A stretch of DNA of 64,000 nt from the NCBI GenBank assembly GCA_023238725.1, contig CM041534.1, positions 22,752,303-22,816,302 of the forward strand, given 5' to 3'. Position numbers and translations under genes: made by a program. Positions 48,611 to 61,894 of the stretch are shown piece after piece. Numbering within the stretch: the first letter of the stretch is position 1; every line of letters starts with the position of its first letter. Source of the DNA: Scortum barcoo (lineage: Eukaryota > Chordata > Actinopteri > Centrarchiformes > Terapontidae). The notes under the pieces are model-generated. The model worked only from the letters and a program-made list of their open reading frames with translations. It searched no databases and was not told the DNA's origin.

Positions 48611-51600
48611 GACTGCAGAACATTGTGTTTTCTGTTTCACTGACTACTAAGAGGACACTGTGTCTTGGGGCAGAGACATTAGAAAAGCCATCACAATCAG
48701 TGACACAATGAATGCATTTCATGCATTACAATGAAAGTAATGAAATGAAATGCAATAAAAAGAGGGCATTCAGATAATAAAATGTCAAAGCCACATCAGT
48801 TTGTTGCACGTCTCATTACTGTTACTGGCAGTGGACTCCTCTTTTTCCATTTGCTCTGGACATATGGTCTTCTATATTTAAAAGCGGAGTACTAGAGGAC
48901 TGTGGGGTATGACTTTCTTGGCACACATCCAGCTACAACAGCCATCTATCCTGTGTGTCAGTCAGAGTGTGCTTTTACCCAATTTGCACAACCTTGGCCG
49001 GGGATTTCATCTGAGCTGCATGCCCCGCACAGCTCTGCCTCTCCCCAGAGCAATGATAACTACTCCAAATTCAACCTAAAGTTATATTTCATGCTAATGA
49101 ATTAATGTACCCTTTCCCATTTTCAGGCTGAAAATATGCTCCTCTCCCATGCCAAAATGAAAAATCAAATCAGTCTTGTCATTTGCAGCTGATTTGTTAA
49201 GGTCCCAGTTCACTTTGCCTCTTCTCCCTCAGCACGCCTGATGAGACAGCACAGCTGTGTTCCTGTTAGTGATTCTGATAACACCAAATTAAATGCCGTC
49301 TGAGAGAGTTGGGCCATTAATATGGAATCACAAACGTCAAGCTGACTCAGATCAATAAATTAAACACTGTATAAATTCAACATCCACCTCCATCTCGCTG
49401 CCTCAGACAGATGAAGAGCCCTGACTGACTGTAAAAAGGAAGTGTGGAGAAACGTCACTGTATGAGAGTCTGTTTGCACATCACATATGATGAACAAAGG
49501 CAATAAAAAATTAGTCTTACAGGTAAATTATCAGAGCTTACAAAAACCTTTAATTTAGTTTACTGCACACTATACTTTGACTGTGACATGGGCATGAATA
49601 ATACATATTCAGAATGATAATAGGTACGGGGTTGATAATCAGTAATAATGTTGAGTATTCATAAAAACCACAAAAATCTGTATATAAGAAAAATCAGGAA
49701 CAGCAAGCACACAAAAATTCAGTACAACAATAGAATAAATTAGTCAGCCACAACACATGAATATTTCTAAATTAATAAGTGTTCAATCAAATTACCACAC
49801 AGTGAACTTTGGGCCAGGTAATATTCAAGCATGGAAAAAGCGTACACGATGAAGAGAGTGACGGGAACAAGGGGTTAATAGAGGTGCAGCAGCACAGCTC
49901 TGCCCTCGGGCCCCCCCACAGGTTAGTCTGACCGTGATGTTGATACAGTACGATAACATTTTAAACTTTAAGTTCAAATTTTGAAATATTATTAAAACAT
50001 TTGTGAATAAATAAACATGTTAACTTAAAGGGGGAACAAAACATCCTTAAGTATAATTTATTAAACGTTAATTGTTAAAAAACATCACATTTCATCACAT
50101 TTGACTGACAAACATGAGCAGAATATACACCAACATTAGTTAAATCCTAATATGGAAGAATATAACATCATGCTTTTCCCAATGAGCTCTGCATCAACAC
50201 ACAAATACAGGTGCAATAACGGAAAGTATTAAAAGATGAATATTTTGTTCGTGCATGAGCCTAAACTTGACTGATAAACTGAACTCTTAGCTCACAAATA
50301 GCTGTGCCTCTGCAGCCAGTCTGCAGAAAGTGTCACCACTTCAGAATCAATAAGAAAAGAAACAATCATAGCTCCTTCCCTGTTGAGTAGAAATTAAAAT
50401 TGTTGAATGATGAAAAACTATATAAGTGTGTAAAGAGATAGATGGATGGCAGGGTTTGTTGGGTTTATCTGTTCAAGTGCAAGCATGTATCTCACTTGCA
50501 TTCCTGTGAGTGTGTCTGTATTTCTGTGCCATAATAACACGAGTGTGTGTGTGTGTGTTGCAAATCCGTCAGTGTGATCTTCTTTTTTCTCCCAAGCCAG
50601 AGCCAATCGATTCTCCACAGGCTGGTGGGCTGGGAACCGCTGCTTTCTGTCAGAGCCTTGAATGAGCTGGTGGGTGGATGGATTACTCCATTGTAGCAAG
50701 GGGGCACGCAGCTAGAGATTTCACATTATATTAAATTAAAACCTGTAATTACGAAAACAATGGCCCGAAAATTGTGCAACCCTGTTTTATTTTTAATGAC
50801 TGATTTGATTTTAAGTCAGAAAATGGAGCCATGCCGTTCTAGCAGAGGTGCTCTCTGTTCTGCTGTAATGCAGCAGGCATTGATCACTGAAGGAGACCTT
50901 GGCGGTTTATTCACGAGGATAATAATAATAATTCGGCGTAAACTCGTAGGGAATTGAAACATTTTGGGATTTAATAATGAAGTGACGCTGCTGCTGAGCT
51001 GTGGAGGAGTTTCTTGTGACAATATTTAATATTCGAAAACGAGGCTGGAGAAGAGCTCATGTTATTCCTCCAAAGTCGAGCAGTTTGTCAGCTCCTGCAC
51101 AATACTTTATGACAACTGTATGTGTGAAGTTTGATGTCAACACATTTCAGCATCTTTTTCGATAGAATATACTAAGTTTTGCCCCTTAAATAAGAAGAAG
51201 GATTTGATAACTTCAGTGTTTTCACATTTAGTTAGTAGGTCGCATAAAAGGTTGGCTGTGAACTTCACACACAGTCCTGCTTAAACTACATCTGGTGTAA
51301 AAAAAGATATATTCCAGATGTATTCACAGATATTTACACAGTTTTTCAAAGTGAACAGTCCAGACATATGGACAATAACTGTACATCTGTGTTAACTTAA
51401 GTCCAATAACATCTCTCTTTTAGCTTTGTTTTTGGCCTCCACCAACTCCTCAGATAAATATCCATCTCTTTAGATAGTAAATGCTCCTCTTTGTTCACCT
51501 GAAGGTTGCTAACTTTGTCTTTTTGTCATTTTATTTACCCACACATTTGGAGTTTGTAGGCATTTTTCCTGCTATCACAGGTCCAAACATCTGCTGTGAA

Positions 51601-52974
51601 AAATGTCTACAGAAGATCTGGTGAACTGAGACACACAGTTTATAATGACGTAAAGAATGAGTCATAACTTTCATTTCTTCACTGCAATTATCTGGTTTTA
51701 TGCATGGTTAATTGTTTGTCTCTTAGAGTATTTTAGCTTTTTATTTATCATATAATGTGCATTTCATTCATCCTTTTGTTACACTAGTGTGCATTATGTG
51801 TCTCTTTTCCCCCCAGGAAGGAATTGAGAGTATTTATGCAGGAGAAATCCTGCAGATACAGCCTTGTGGAGTGTGTTCTTACCTTCTATCCGACTCATTA
51901 CAGCTACATGGCAGTAACGCAGCTTTGGTAGAAAATAATGCAGATTTGTGTTTTTACTGTGATGCTTCCATATAGAAATAGATGGGGGAAAGAAATACTG
52001 GCTTGGTCCTTTAAACAGGATTTAGTCTTGCTGTTCCTGGGGTTTAAACTCAGATCTTTTTGTTTATCTGATCATTAGGCTGTGTGGCTGAAAATACCAC
52101 AAAAGGTAGATTGGCGGGTAGAAGGTGTGTTTGCCAAGTGTGAGCAGAGTAAAGAGAAATGGGACGTCAAGACGTGCGACTGTGGGAATGCCAGATGCAG
52201 AAGAGAGCGAGCCATTATCCGATTAGACGTCAGAAGGGAGGGAGGTAAAAGACATGAGGTGACTCATCTGTCTCGCAAAGCTGCATTCACATCCAGCCTG
52301 ATGTAAAACACACACGTGTTAGGATGTGTCATGATGGGAATTTTTATTCCTCCTTACCAAATATTTATTACAACACAATCACATACACAGACACTGTTTA
52401 GACACTATTAGAGCCTTTCCACTGACTGAGCACTGAACTTTGGTCTGTTTACTAAAAATACTTTAATGTCTAATCATCAGATTTGATTAAATGTACTGTG
52501 GCTTTATTGGATGGTTTGATGTTGCACATATTATATCTCTTACACTGCCTTTAAGTGATGCAAAAATGAAAGCTTCTTAATACATTTGGGTTTCTGTTTC
52601 ACAATCAAACACTTGCTTATTTGAAAATGTTGATGCAAGCAACCACAGTGCCTGTTCATTAGACATTAAAAATAAATTTACCGTTTCCACAATTCAAAAC
52701 ATGATTCATCAAACGAGTCAGAAAAGTCACGCAGAAAATGCCATAAAACGTCATTTCCCATTAACAAGGCAAACTGACTGTTTATTGCTCCCCATGTCGT
52801 TTCCTTTTTCTTACACAAATATATTTTGCCAGGTGAGGTCTGATCTGACTTTTTGACATTTTGACACAGCAGGGGAAGCACAGGTGGAACAAATTTCATG
52901 AACGATGGCTCAGTCTAACTCATTCATACATGGAGTGCAGTCGTTTTAATCTCAATTACGCCTGTGTCTTTCCT

Positions 52975-53000
52975 GCTACGACATTTCAAAATGTCGTAGC
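52975..53000. repeat. Perfect 26-nt snapback palindrome (12-bp arms)
   Basis: GCTACGACATTT (52975-52986) is reverse-complemented by AAATGTCGTAGC (52989-53000), with two bases CA between. Symmetry ends abruptly on both sides. Confidence 0.9.
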
Positions 53001-53290
53001 TGTGTATGGTTCAAATACTTAAGACAATAGACTGATTGAGTGTTGGGGAGCTGATTGGGAGATTGGAAACTGCTGTGGGAGTCAGGTGACAGCTGGAGAA
53101 TAAATTGTAAAACTAAGGAAAATTATGTAAATTATATTGAGAATTGGAAGGAGCCATGATGTATGGCTCATACTCAATAGTAAATCCAAATTTGACCTCA
53201 GTTGCAGCCATGGATGTGAACATATAATCCATTTAAGTGCATTTCTGAATGCAGGGTTAGGGCTGTGATCTGCAGCTCAGGTCAAAGACC

Positions 53291-53294
53291 ACCA

Positions 53295-53325
<31 letters not shown>
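53291..53325. repeat. CA microsatellite
   Basis: About 14 CA units, preceded by two ACC units. Confidence 0.95.
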
Positions 53326-53326
<1 letters not shown>

Positions 53327-55709
53327 GCTCCACTTTCATCTCTTCGAATGGTATTTACACACTTCAGATAACATCCCCTGAAGTGAGCCGACGGCTAAAA
53401 TTGGAAACTTCGCTCAAGCAAGGCGAAATATCTATTTGAAAACATGAATGTCTTATTCTGATCGGTAATCTGCTACACATCTCCCTCCATGGCTCCAAAA
53501 ATCCCCTTGATCTTTTAGCCATTTAGTGCCAGTCCACTTCCACTTGTTCACGTCTCCTTTTGGTGAATTCTAGAAAAGAGAAGCGTAATTCTCAGAGTCA
53601 ATAACAGGAACGCCTGCCATCAGATTAAATGGCTTCTTGGCAGCGTCGGGGAGCTTTGACCCTGCGTTAGATTCTGAAAAATAATCTGCAGTTTCTTTCA
53701 TAGAAATGAAACTCTCAGAACTGCTGATTGACAGAGTCATAATGTTTGACACACAGCTCATGTCAGTGCAGAGTAACTGATCTAATCGAATTAGGCCACA
53801 CTTTAAAAATGACCAATGAAACAATCATTTTCTCTGAACGTCATAGCAAACACTACCTGCTCTTGTTTACTTGTTTGTGCAGCATGTATTCTGATGCTGC
53901 ACCCGAAGGCAGCCTTTTGGCAAGAACTGCAACTGCATGGCAATAACCCAAATAAATCTGTCTCTCTTTTTCAATGCTGGCTCTAAATATTCATTCTGCA
54001 GGATTTTGGCAGTTATTCTGACAAAAAAGAAGAAAAACTAACAAGAAAACATAGTTCAGTATCCTCTAAAACTTTGAATAGTGGATTTGTCATCACTTTT
54101 CATTTAAGTAGATGTTGCTGATAATAGTTAAATACTTTCATATATATATTTTTTTTTTATACTTTCAATTTCTGAATACTTACTTCATCAATCCTCTTGA
54201 TGAAAAGCTTTCTCTGGCTATTTAATTATAATACTTTCTAACCTTGTTTTTTTTTATGTGAGCAAAATGATTACATGGTCATCGCTGATTTAAATTTATA
54301 ACGGCTGGTTCCCCTCTCTTGTCAGGAGCTCTCTCCTCTTCATCTGCTCCGTCTTTGTCCTTCATCCTTCATATTTCTTCATCTTGTCCTCCGCTTGTTC
54401 TTCCCCCCCGTCTCCATTTCTCTCTGTAACCTTTTGAGTTTGCTTTCATATTCATGGTGATTGAACCTGTGGGGAATTCAGCGTGTCTCTCTAATTTATG
54501 TGAGATAGGCTTCATTATTCACCCCGTGATTTAATATGCATTATAGGATTGGTGAGTGAACATATGAGAAACCTGCTCTCAGGATCGCCGTGCTCCGCGG
54601 AGTTAAACTTCTGAGGAGCTGTCTGAAAGTCGTGCCCCGAGGCAGATGACTCTGGACTCCTCTTTTTGTCATTTCTGCCCCTTATGCTGTCTCTCTTACA
54701 CTTTCTTCCACTCTTTCATTTTATTTCACCCATTCTAGCAGCGTCTCTCTGTTAATGACAATCTCAGCCTATCGGTCCAGTCTGAAATATTTTGCATGTT
54801 GGATGGAAATCAGCCTCCAAAGTTTCTTCCTGCAACGTCATTCGGCCTAATTCTTTGTTTTTTACTCAGTTTTCTTCATTGCTTCTCTTCTCTTTACTTC
54901 TGTTTCATGTTTAGTTGTTCTTTAATCGCCATTTCAAGCCAGTGCAGCAGCAGCAATTAAAGCTTCATCAGATATTCTGTGTTGATTGGTTGTTTTTATT
55001 CATGTGCAGTGGAAATTTAGCTAAAACTTTTTTTTTTTAATAAGTTACCTTATTCTGCTTTAACGGACAGATATGAGCAATGTAATTATAATCTCACTCT
55101 CTGCCAGAAAAGAAATACTCCAATGTACTCTAATTACCAAATGTCAAACTATTCTTCGAGCTTTACTCTCAGCCAAACTAATTTAACAAATATTAAACAT
55201 ACCAAAGTTTCAGAATAAAAAAGAATATATGAAACACAGACATCACTGATAATTAACCAAAGGGTTTGCTTAGATCAGACGGCCTTCTAGTTAGCTTGTT
55301 CGGCTAGTGTGTCCACATTTCTGCACATTTTCAAGCAAGCAGCAATTGTGAAAATTATAGTTAGAAATTAGACTTGGAGTTGGGACAGTGTTTGAGCCAT
55401 TTGAGACTTCATGACTTGACCATGACATGCTGGAAGTGCAAACTGTTCCCCCATCGTTTGTTTGATAAGAAGCTACTCATTATCTCTAAGGCCTTTGTAA
55501 ATAGCAGGACTTTTTTCAAATTAATTATAAAACATACTTACCTAGTTCATGTTTCTTATGGTTTTTTTATTGCAACATTAAAATAGTATTTTAAGTGCAG
55601 TTTGAAAATAGTGACAGCTATTATGAAGGTACTGAATGTCGGAAATGTAAGAAATGCATTGCTAAGTGATGTCAAAATTATTTATACACGTCAAAATAAC
55701 AGATGGCGT

Positions 55710-56367
55710 TGTTACGTCCCAGCCTAGGGGAATCTGAGGCACAACATAAAGGGTGTGACTCCCTCTCTTTGTTCTCCCAAGGATGACCAGAAGATAATTT
55801 TGCAGTCTCTAACAAATTTATTTACAAAAAAAACTGGGTTATAGGCGTCGGGGGAGAGCACGGCCAAAACAACAAACAAAACCTTCTGGAAACAAAACGA
55901 AATCCACTAGCTTACCTCATCATAATAAAAATAAAATACAGGTATCTGACCTGCCTCCCTAAACATAAAACAGGAGAAAACGTACGAAAAGAAAATAGCT
56001 TCTCCCCCCTACAAGAAAACCCGGACTGCAACAAATAAATAAACAACTCAAAAGTGGTCTCGCCGCACACGCGCAGCACCACACACAACAGGTTCGAATT
56101 ACGAAGGCACCCAGGACACCACAGTCTGGTCGGGAGTAGGGTGAATGAAAGAGAGCCACCCGGCCGGCATGGGTGGGTTCCATTTTAAATCTGGTCCCGC
56201 TGATCCTCCATCCAATCACCAGCCACCACCTACACAGAACACAAGAGGGAAGGAGGAGAAGGACAAAGAAATAGCACCTCCCTCAGGCAGGGAGAGACAA
56301 CACACACTGGGGAAGATACAGACACAACACTGAAAAGAACATAACCTTATGACCCCGGGTCATAACA
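55710..56367 (-). mobile_element. Solo LTR of a retrotransposon (658 bp)
   Basis: The element is bounded by TGTTACGTCCC and GGGTCATAACA, imperfect inverted ends (9 of 11) with the TG...CA termini of LTRs. It is flanked by the direct repeat GGCGT at 55705-55709 and 56368-56372, a 5-bp target duplication usual for Ty3/Gypsy-type integration. On the minus strand it has a TATA-like GATTTAAAATGG near the middle and AATAAA near its 3' part (55822-55817), so minus is the likely transcription direction. No internal gag/pol sequence or second LTR is present, so it is a recombination relic. Confidence 0.85.
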
Positions 56368-58663
56368 GGCGTGACCAAATATCTCACCAGCAACAAGAAA
56401 AACCTTATAATACATAACAAAATACTACCAAGGAAATTAGAGAGTGAGGATTTCATTACCAAGTGCACTTTAACCAACCAACATGCTGATTTTTGAGGAA
56501 TTTCATGGCTGGTTTTCAGCATCTACGATCACAGAAGAACCTCTTTTACATTTCCAGTTTGCAGATATTACTGTCTGAAATGTTCTATTTAACAAAATGT
56601 CAAAACCAAAATAAAACCTCAACAAGCCCATTTATCACTCCATCCACCCCTCTCACATTTATCTCTGCCTCTTTTTACGTTGCCGTCTCTGTCCGTCCCT
56701 GCCTCCTCACCTCGCCTTCCCCATAAGGTCCACATTCATGCACACTCTCCCTCCTGACACATTTCCTCTGTGTTATCTTTCCCTTTTCACCTCCCTATGC
56801 TAAAAAGGGCATTTGTATTCCAGAGTCAGGTTGGCAGGGTGTGCTTATCTCTTCAGAGGGCCTTTGAAAAGGCTCTGATTCTGCATGAAAAGGAGAATCC
56901 AAAGGCAACCTCTGTGACATCTCATGACAGGTTAACAGACAGAGTTCAGAGCGGGGGCTAACTAGACAGCTACTGGCAGCAAATCCACCCAGGTTACAGC
57001 GGCAGAGATGAAATCTGTGGTGCAGAATCAAACAAAGTGCGTTATTCCTCGGTGCACACAGGAAGAATGGGGAATTTCTCCCAAACATGTCAGGACAGAC
57101 GTGAGCCGTGTGAAGCTGCAGAAAGACCGAAGGAGCTTTTGAGGTTTACAGAGAGGAGTCGAGTTAAAGAAAATACACTATGGACAACACATGTCATCAT
57201 TTAAAGGGTGTTTTAACACTTCAGTTGTTTCCCCTTCAGTTGACCTTGATAGGGAGGCAAGATTGAGTGTTTCCTACCCTGAAGGTTTTCTTCTTAGAAA
57301 AGCTGTCAAAGCACCACTTTGACTAAAATATTACCAAAAAAAAAAAACCTCAAGAGTTCTTGATGTCGGATCAAAGTCTCTCACTTAAATTCATCTCTAT
57401 TTAAGTGCCATCTGGTATCATAAGCAGAAAGTGCTCTTATTGTGAAAATTTGAGTATAAATTCCAGCTTCACTTCCTCTCTCACCAGTTCGCCTCCACAG
57501 CTCATCTCCTCAGCATCCATTGGTCTAATTATTTCCTTTTTACACACTTGTCTTCCTCACTCTTCCTCTGTTTACTTCCCTTCTGTGTAAACTGCTGTTT
57601 TCTTCTTTCTTCTTCATTGTTCAGTTGTTGTTTGTCCTCCGTTAGCTCGTGTCAGATGGCCTCAGAGGCAGCAGGTGGAGTCAGAGAAGTCAGAATTTTA
57701 TCACAGATTATCTGTCTCATCTACAACTGTCAGTACAAAGTGACTGTTTTATTAAATATGGCTAAAACCCATATTTTACATAAGTTATTTATTTCTACTT
57801 TAAACAGATTTGCTGAAGGTTCAACCTTAATGAACCTTTGGAAGAACAGAGAATCGAAAATGGAGGAAGCTCTCATGACGTCTTAGCTGTATTGCACTAT
57901 AAACATTTACTTTTTTAACCTTTTAACCTTTGTTGGAGTTTAAACTGCCGCTACATACAAATACATCTCCTGAAAAAATGTGTATCTTTATTTTACCACG
58001 AACAACCAAGCAAGAGGAAAAAAGTGTAAAATAATAGAATTAATGGTAAATAAGCTGTCAAACAGTCAGACACTTTATTAGTGTTTGTAACAAAACAGTA
58101 TTTGGACGCGGCCTAGGTTAGCATAAGCAGGGATAACCATGTTGGCTGATGAAAGAAGCACCACTGCAGATGGCGATGAGTGAGCTCCAGGAAGATCTTG
58201 GAAAAGTTCAACAAAAAAGAGGGATTTGAATTAAAAAGTAATTTGTGCAATTTATTACATGAATATAAAATAATGACACAAACATCTTCACCATTCACTG
58301 AATTTTATGGACTGTTTCAAAATACAGCACAGACATTTAAAGTTACTGTACAAATTAAATATTTAAAAAAATTCATTATTAAAAATATATTTAAACAGCT
58401 AGGATGATGGAGGCAAAATAATGGGAGTGAAGTAAAAATATAGAATTACCATATTTTTAAAGATGTTTTCTATATGTTGTCATGTAATGAAAGACCCAAA
58501 ATGATCACTATAAATGGATAACTTGATTACTATAAGCTAATTATTTAAACAGTGTTGTATAGGAATGGTTCTGTCCTGAGCCTTTTCAACCATTTAAGCA
58601 GTTCATTACTAGAACTGTGATCAGTATAAGGTTTAAAAATTAAATAAATGAAAGCAACTTGGA
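56368..58663. other. Non-coding stretch, largely unique
   Basis: No gene is supported. An A-run lies near 57336. Frames such as 57405-57590 and 57548-57886 are serine/leucine-rich translations of pyrimidine-rich DNA without domains. Confidence 0.5.
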
Positions 58664-58880
58664 GGAACTTTTCAGTTTGTGTTGCTTTTGGCGGTCGCTG
58701 TGGTCCCTCCGAAGCCGCTTGAAGACAACTTCACCACGAGGAGACCGAGTGAAATCTACAAAGACGAAGAAGAAACTTGGATTCATCCAGAGCAAACCTG
58801 AGCATTCAGAATAACATCTGCATTGATCTGAGACAGTTTTATAACCAGTTAAAATGCCATGGAGTACTTTTAAAGGTAAA
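58664..58880 (+). repeat. Dispersed repeat, copy 2 of 2 in the window
   Basis: GGAACTTTTCAGTTTGTGTTG, CTTTTGGCGGTCGCTGTGGTCC and, at the end, TTTATAACCAGTTAAAATGCC then GGAGTACTTTTAAA align with 38443-38792 in order and orientation. The middle is shorter than in copy 1. Confidence 0.6.
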
Positions 58881-61767
58881 AATAGGTAAAAAAAGGTAAA
58901 AATTTTGCAAACAGTGTTTTGCAAAAGTGTACTTACATTTCAGGCTTCATATATAGAAGATTTTTAGTTTCTACAGTCATGTAATAAGTGTTTTGCAAGA
59001 TAATTCAGATTCTTTACAAGAAATTCAACCAAATTAGGACACAGTTCACTGTTTATGCTCATAAAACAACAATGATAGTATCACTGCATTAAAAGCATTT
59101 AACAGTGTGTGTGAGCACGCACGGCCGCTGTGTGTTGTGTGTCTGTCAAAGCGTCTGCTGACAGTGGTGTAATGTGTGGACATCTCCTCTCGCCTGCACT
59201 CCTGGTTAATGTTTTCTCAGAGATGTGAGAGCTGTCATAGCTTCCCTGCTTACCGGGGCACGAATCAGCCTCTCTGCTGCTTTTTTTTTTGTCGTCTCTC
59301 CTCTGATCCCACCCAATCATTCTCCTCCTTCAGTCTATTAACGTGCGCTCTCTTTCCCCCTCGTCTTCATAATGATGCCCCGTGGGAAATTACCTTCGGA
59401 GAGGACACAGATTCACTAACTCGCTGATTCTGATCTGTTGGTTTTTTAATTGATTATTGCTTTCTGTGTGCGATTGTGTGTGATACAGTTTGATTATTGC
59501 AGAAATGATCCGTGTTTTTTTCCCATGTTAGGCTCTTCACATCACAGCCACCAGTTCTCTAAATCACCGCCCATATGTCAGATGTTTCCTGTGATTAAGA
59601 CAGTCATCTTCCAACTTTACTAGCTCACTCCTCACCTACATTCATGAAAAATGTCTGAAAATGGATTTGCATCTTCCATCATTCACGTAAACAAACTGAA
59701 ACTCTGGTTCTTTTCGTTATCACTCCCTTTTTTTATCTTTGTATGCAAGCGTAGATATTTACAGCTTGCACAGCCATGTCCAATCACATGCATTGCACAG
59801 ACGTTGCACGCCTGAAAGTCGACCTACAGGGTTAGGGTTACACTCTGTTGATCGTTACGACCACCAACCTCCTCCGTCTGCAGGCCCTGCAGATCAACAT
59901 CAACATCACACTATTTCCTTTATATCCTCCCAGTAGTACACCACGGTATAATATTCATTTTTGGGAATTGCCTGATGCTGTTGTCATTTTGAAAAACAAA
60001 AATGCTGTGTACCATGTGACTGTAACACTGAGACAGATAAGAATATTTTTATTATTGTAGTAAATGAGACATTTTGAAAGCAGAAAGGATCTCCAACTTC
60101 CTAAAAGCAGATTTAGCATCTCGTGTTTTCATGCTGCCATAAAGAAAATCGCTGGTGAAAACATGCGTTGCCTGTATTCAAATTCAAATTGAAGGATGCT
60201 GGATGTAAGCACCACATATTGGCTATTGGCATCTCCAGTCCAGAAATATCAGCACTGCTGGTGTTTCTCTGTGTTGTGCCCTCCAACAGAGCTTGTCAAC
60301 AAGATGGCCAGTACCAGGAGGGAAAGCTGGGCACTTAATCAGACGAAAAGTGTGAAACTGATGCCAGGAAAGTGTCGTAACTGGAGGAGAGATGCCATAC
60401 ACCCCTGCCCCTTCTGCAAACATATTAATCACTATCAGCATCTTCTTCAAAATGTATGTGTTAGGGGGGTAGAGCATACACGCTGATATCAAACCCTCAA
60501 AGACGTGCTATTATGGCAGCAGAAACTTTGTGCTCGGGGCTAACATTTATTCCGATGAAATTATGCGCACTCACGCATCAAAAACATGAACGTCTGTTTT
60601 GTTTCGGCGAGGATGGGAGGACGTTTCCCACTAGAGGAGCAGAGGTTGCATTTCTGCTGAAAAAAAAAATAAAAAGAAATAAGCAGAGTATTTCTTCTCC
60701 TCTCCTCCTCTGCTTTGCATAACCGGCAATTTGCACAACACAGAAAGCGATTTATTATTCCTCTTAAGAAACATTCAGGTCCTAACAGGGTGTGGGAACA
60801 GAGGTAACACTGTCGACAGAGGCTGCACGTATAGAAGCGGTAGGTGTACTTTTTTTTTCCCTAAAGAAATAAAAAAAAACTCATTTCAAAAGAGACGACT
60901 GCTCATTTTACAGGTGGGTGTTCCTTTGCTATAGAAAAGCGGCAGTGCTGCAAGGACAAGTGAAAAAAAGTGACCTGTGCGACCCTGACTGCATGACAAA
61001 ACATCAGTCCAAAGAAACCTGTAAGGGAAGGTTAAAAGAAAATAAAAAACAACACGTGTACATGGATTTGCCCCCAACTTTTAGACTTACGGGCACTTTT
61101 ATTCTCTCCTGCTGTGCAAAGCCCTGCACAGGCAGCGGGTAGATCTGGACAGCAAACGGTTGTTTGAGAGAAAAGGGCAGCACTTTGCTGGGGGCAGTGA
61201 GAGGACAGTGGGGGTGATTTTCTCCTTATGTTCAAAGGTTTTTTAAAAAACATTTTTGAGAAATACACATAACTTTCTTTTTAAGAGAAAAGTATCCTCG
61301 CTTAGCATAAAGAGGATGTAAGAGAGAAACATCTAGTTATTCTCTGTTCAGAGTAAAAATTTACATACAACCACCTCTAAAACTCTAAATAATTCATAGG
61401 TTGTATCTCGTTTGTGTAATTCACAGTTTAAACCACTGACTGTATTTAAAGAGTCAGAGTCTGCACAGTGATGATCAACAAAGGAGCATCAGTATAATTC
61501 AATCAATAATCAATGATTAGTGACTGCTACCTGATGATCACCTGAAAAAGTTATGTCTCCAGTTAACGTTCAGATTTTACATCCAGTTCCTGAAAATATG
61601 TCTGCAGGTGTTTTTATAGCATCAAAAAACTAATTACAACCCAAGTGATCAGAAAAATGAACACTTGAACAAACATCAGCATGATAAAAGCGAAGTGAAA
61701 CAACAGGAAAACATCTTTTAGAGGCATTTACTTGACGTTTAATTTTTTTTGTTTGACCAATCTGCTA
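58881..61767. other. Non-coding stretch
   Basis: No gene is supported. T- and A-runs occur near 59281, 60661 and 60850. Two tandem telomere-like units (59829-59840) are too few to mean anything. Confidence 0.5.
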
Positions 61768-61894
61768 ACATGGAGGAGGCGGGGCTTATTAGCTGTACTG
61801 CAACCAGCCACCAGGGGGCATCCAGATGTTTTGGCTTCACTGTTGGGGAGCTGTCATGTCGTCCATTTTCAATCTTTATATATACAGTCTGTGG
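61768..61894. repeat. Dispersed teleost short repeat ('CAGCCACCAGGGGGC' type)
   Basis: GCTGTACTGCAACCAGCCACCAGGGGGCATCCAGATGTTTTGGCTTCAC, then GGGGAGCTGTCATGTCGTCCA and TTTATATATACAGTCTGTGG, is a very common percomorph repeat phrase, as recalled. It is a short non-autonomous element of undetermined class, and the similarity may extend upstream toward 61560. Confidence 0.6.

Larger units (their letters stand above)
48611..55709. other. Long non-coding stretch
   Basis: No gene is supported. Blocks at about 49110-49430 and 54440-54570 have conserved-element-like composition; this is inference. A GT run lies near 50543-50559. Plus-strand frames such as 51757-51975 begin after a possible acceptor (CCCCCCAG at 51816) but show no domain or donor-supported exon. 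Confidence 0.45.

Noticed and set aside
52035..52085. tRNA-like B-box phrase (GGGTTTAAACTC)
   Set aside because: No matching A-box, acceptor stem or cloverleaf could be drawn.
59829..59840. GGGTTAGGGTTA, possible interstitial telomere repeat
   Set aside because: Only two units, within chance expectation for 64 kb.
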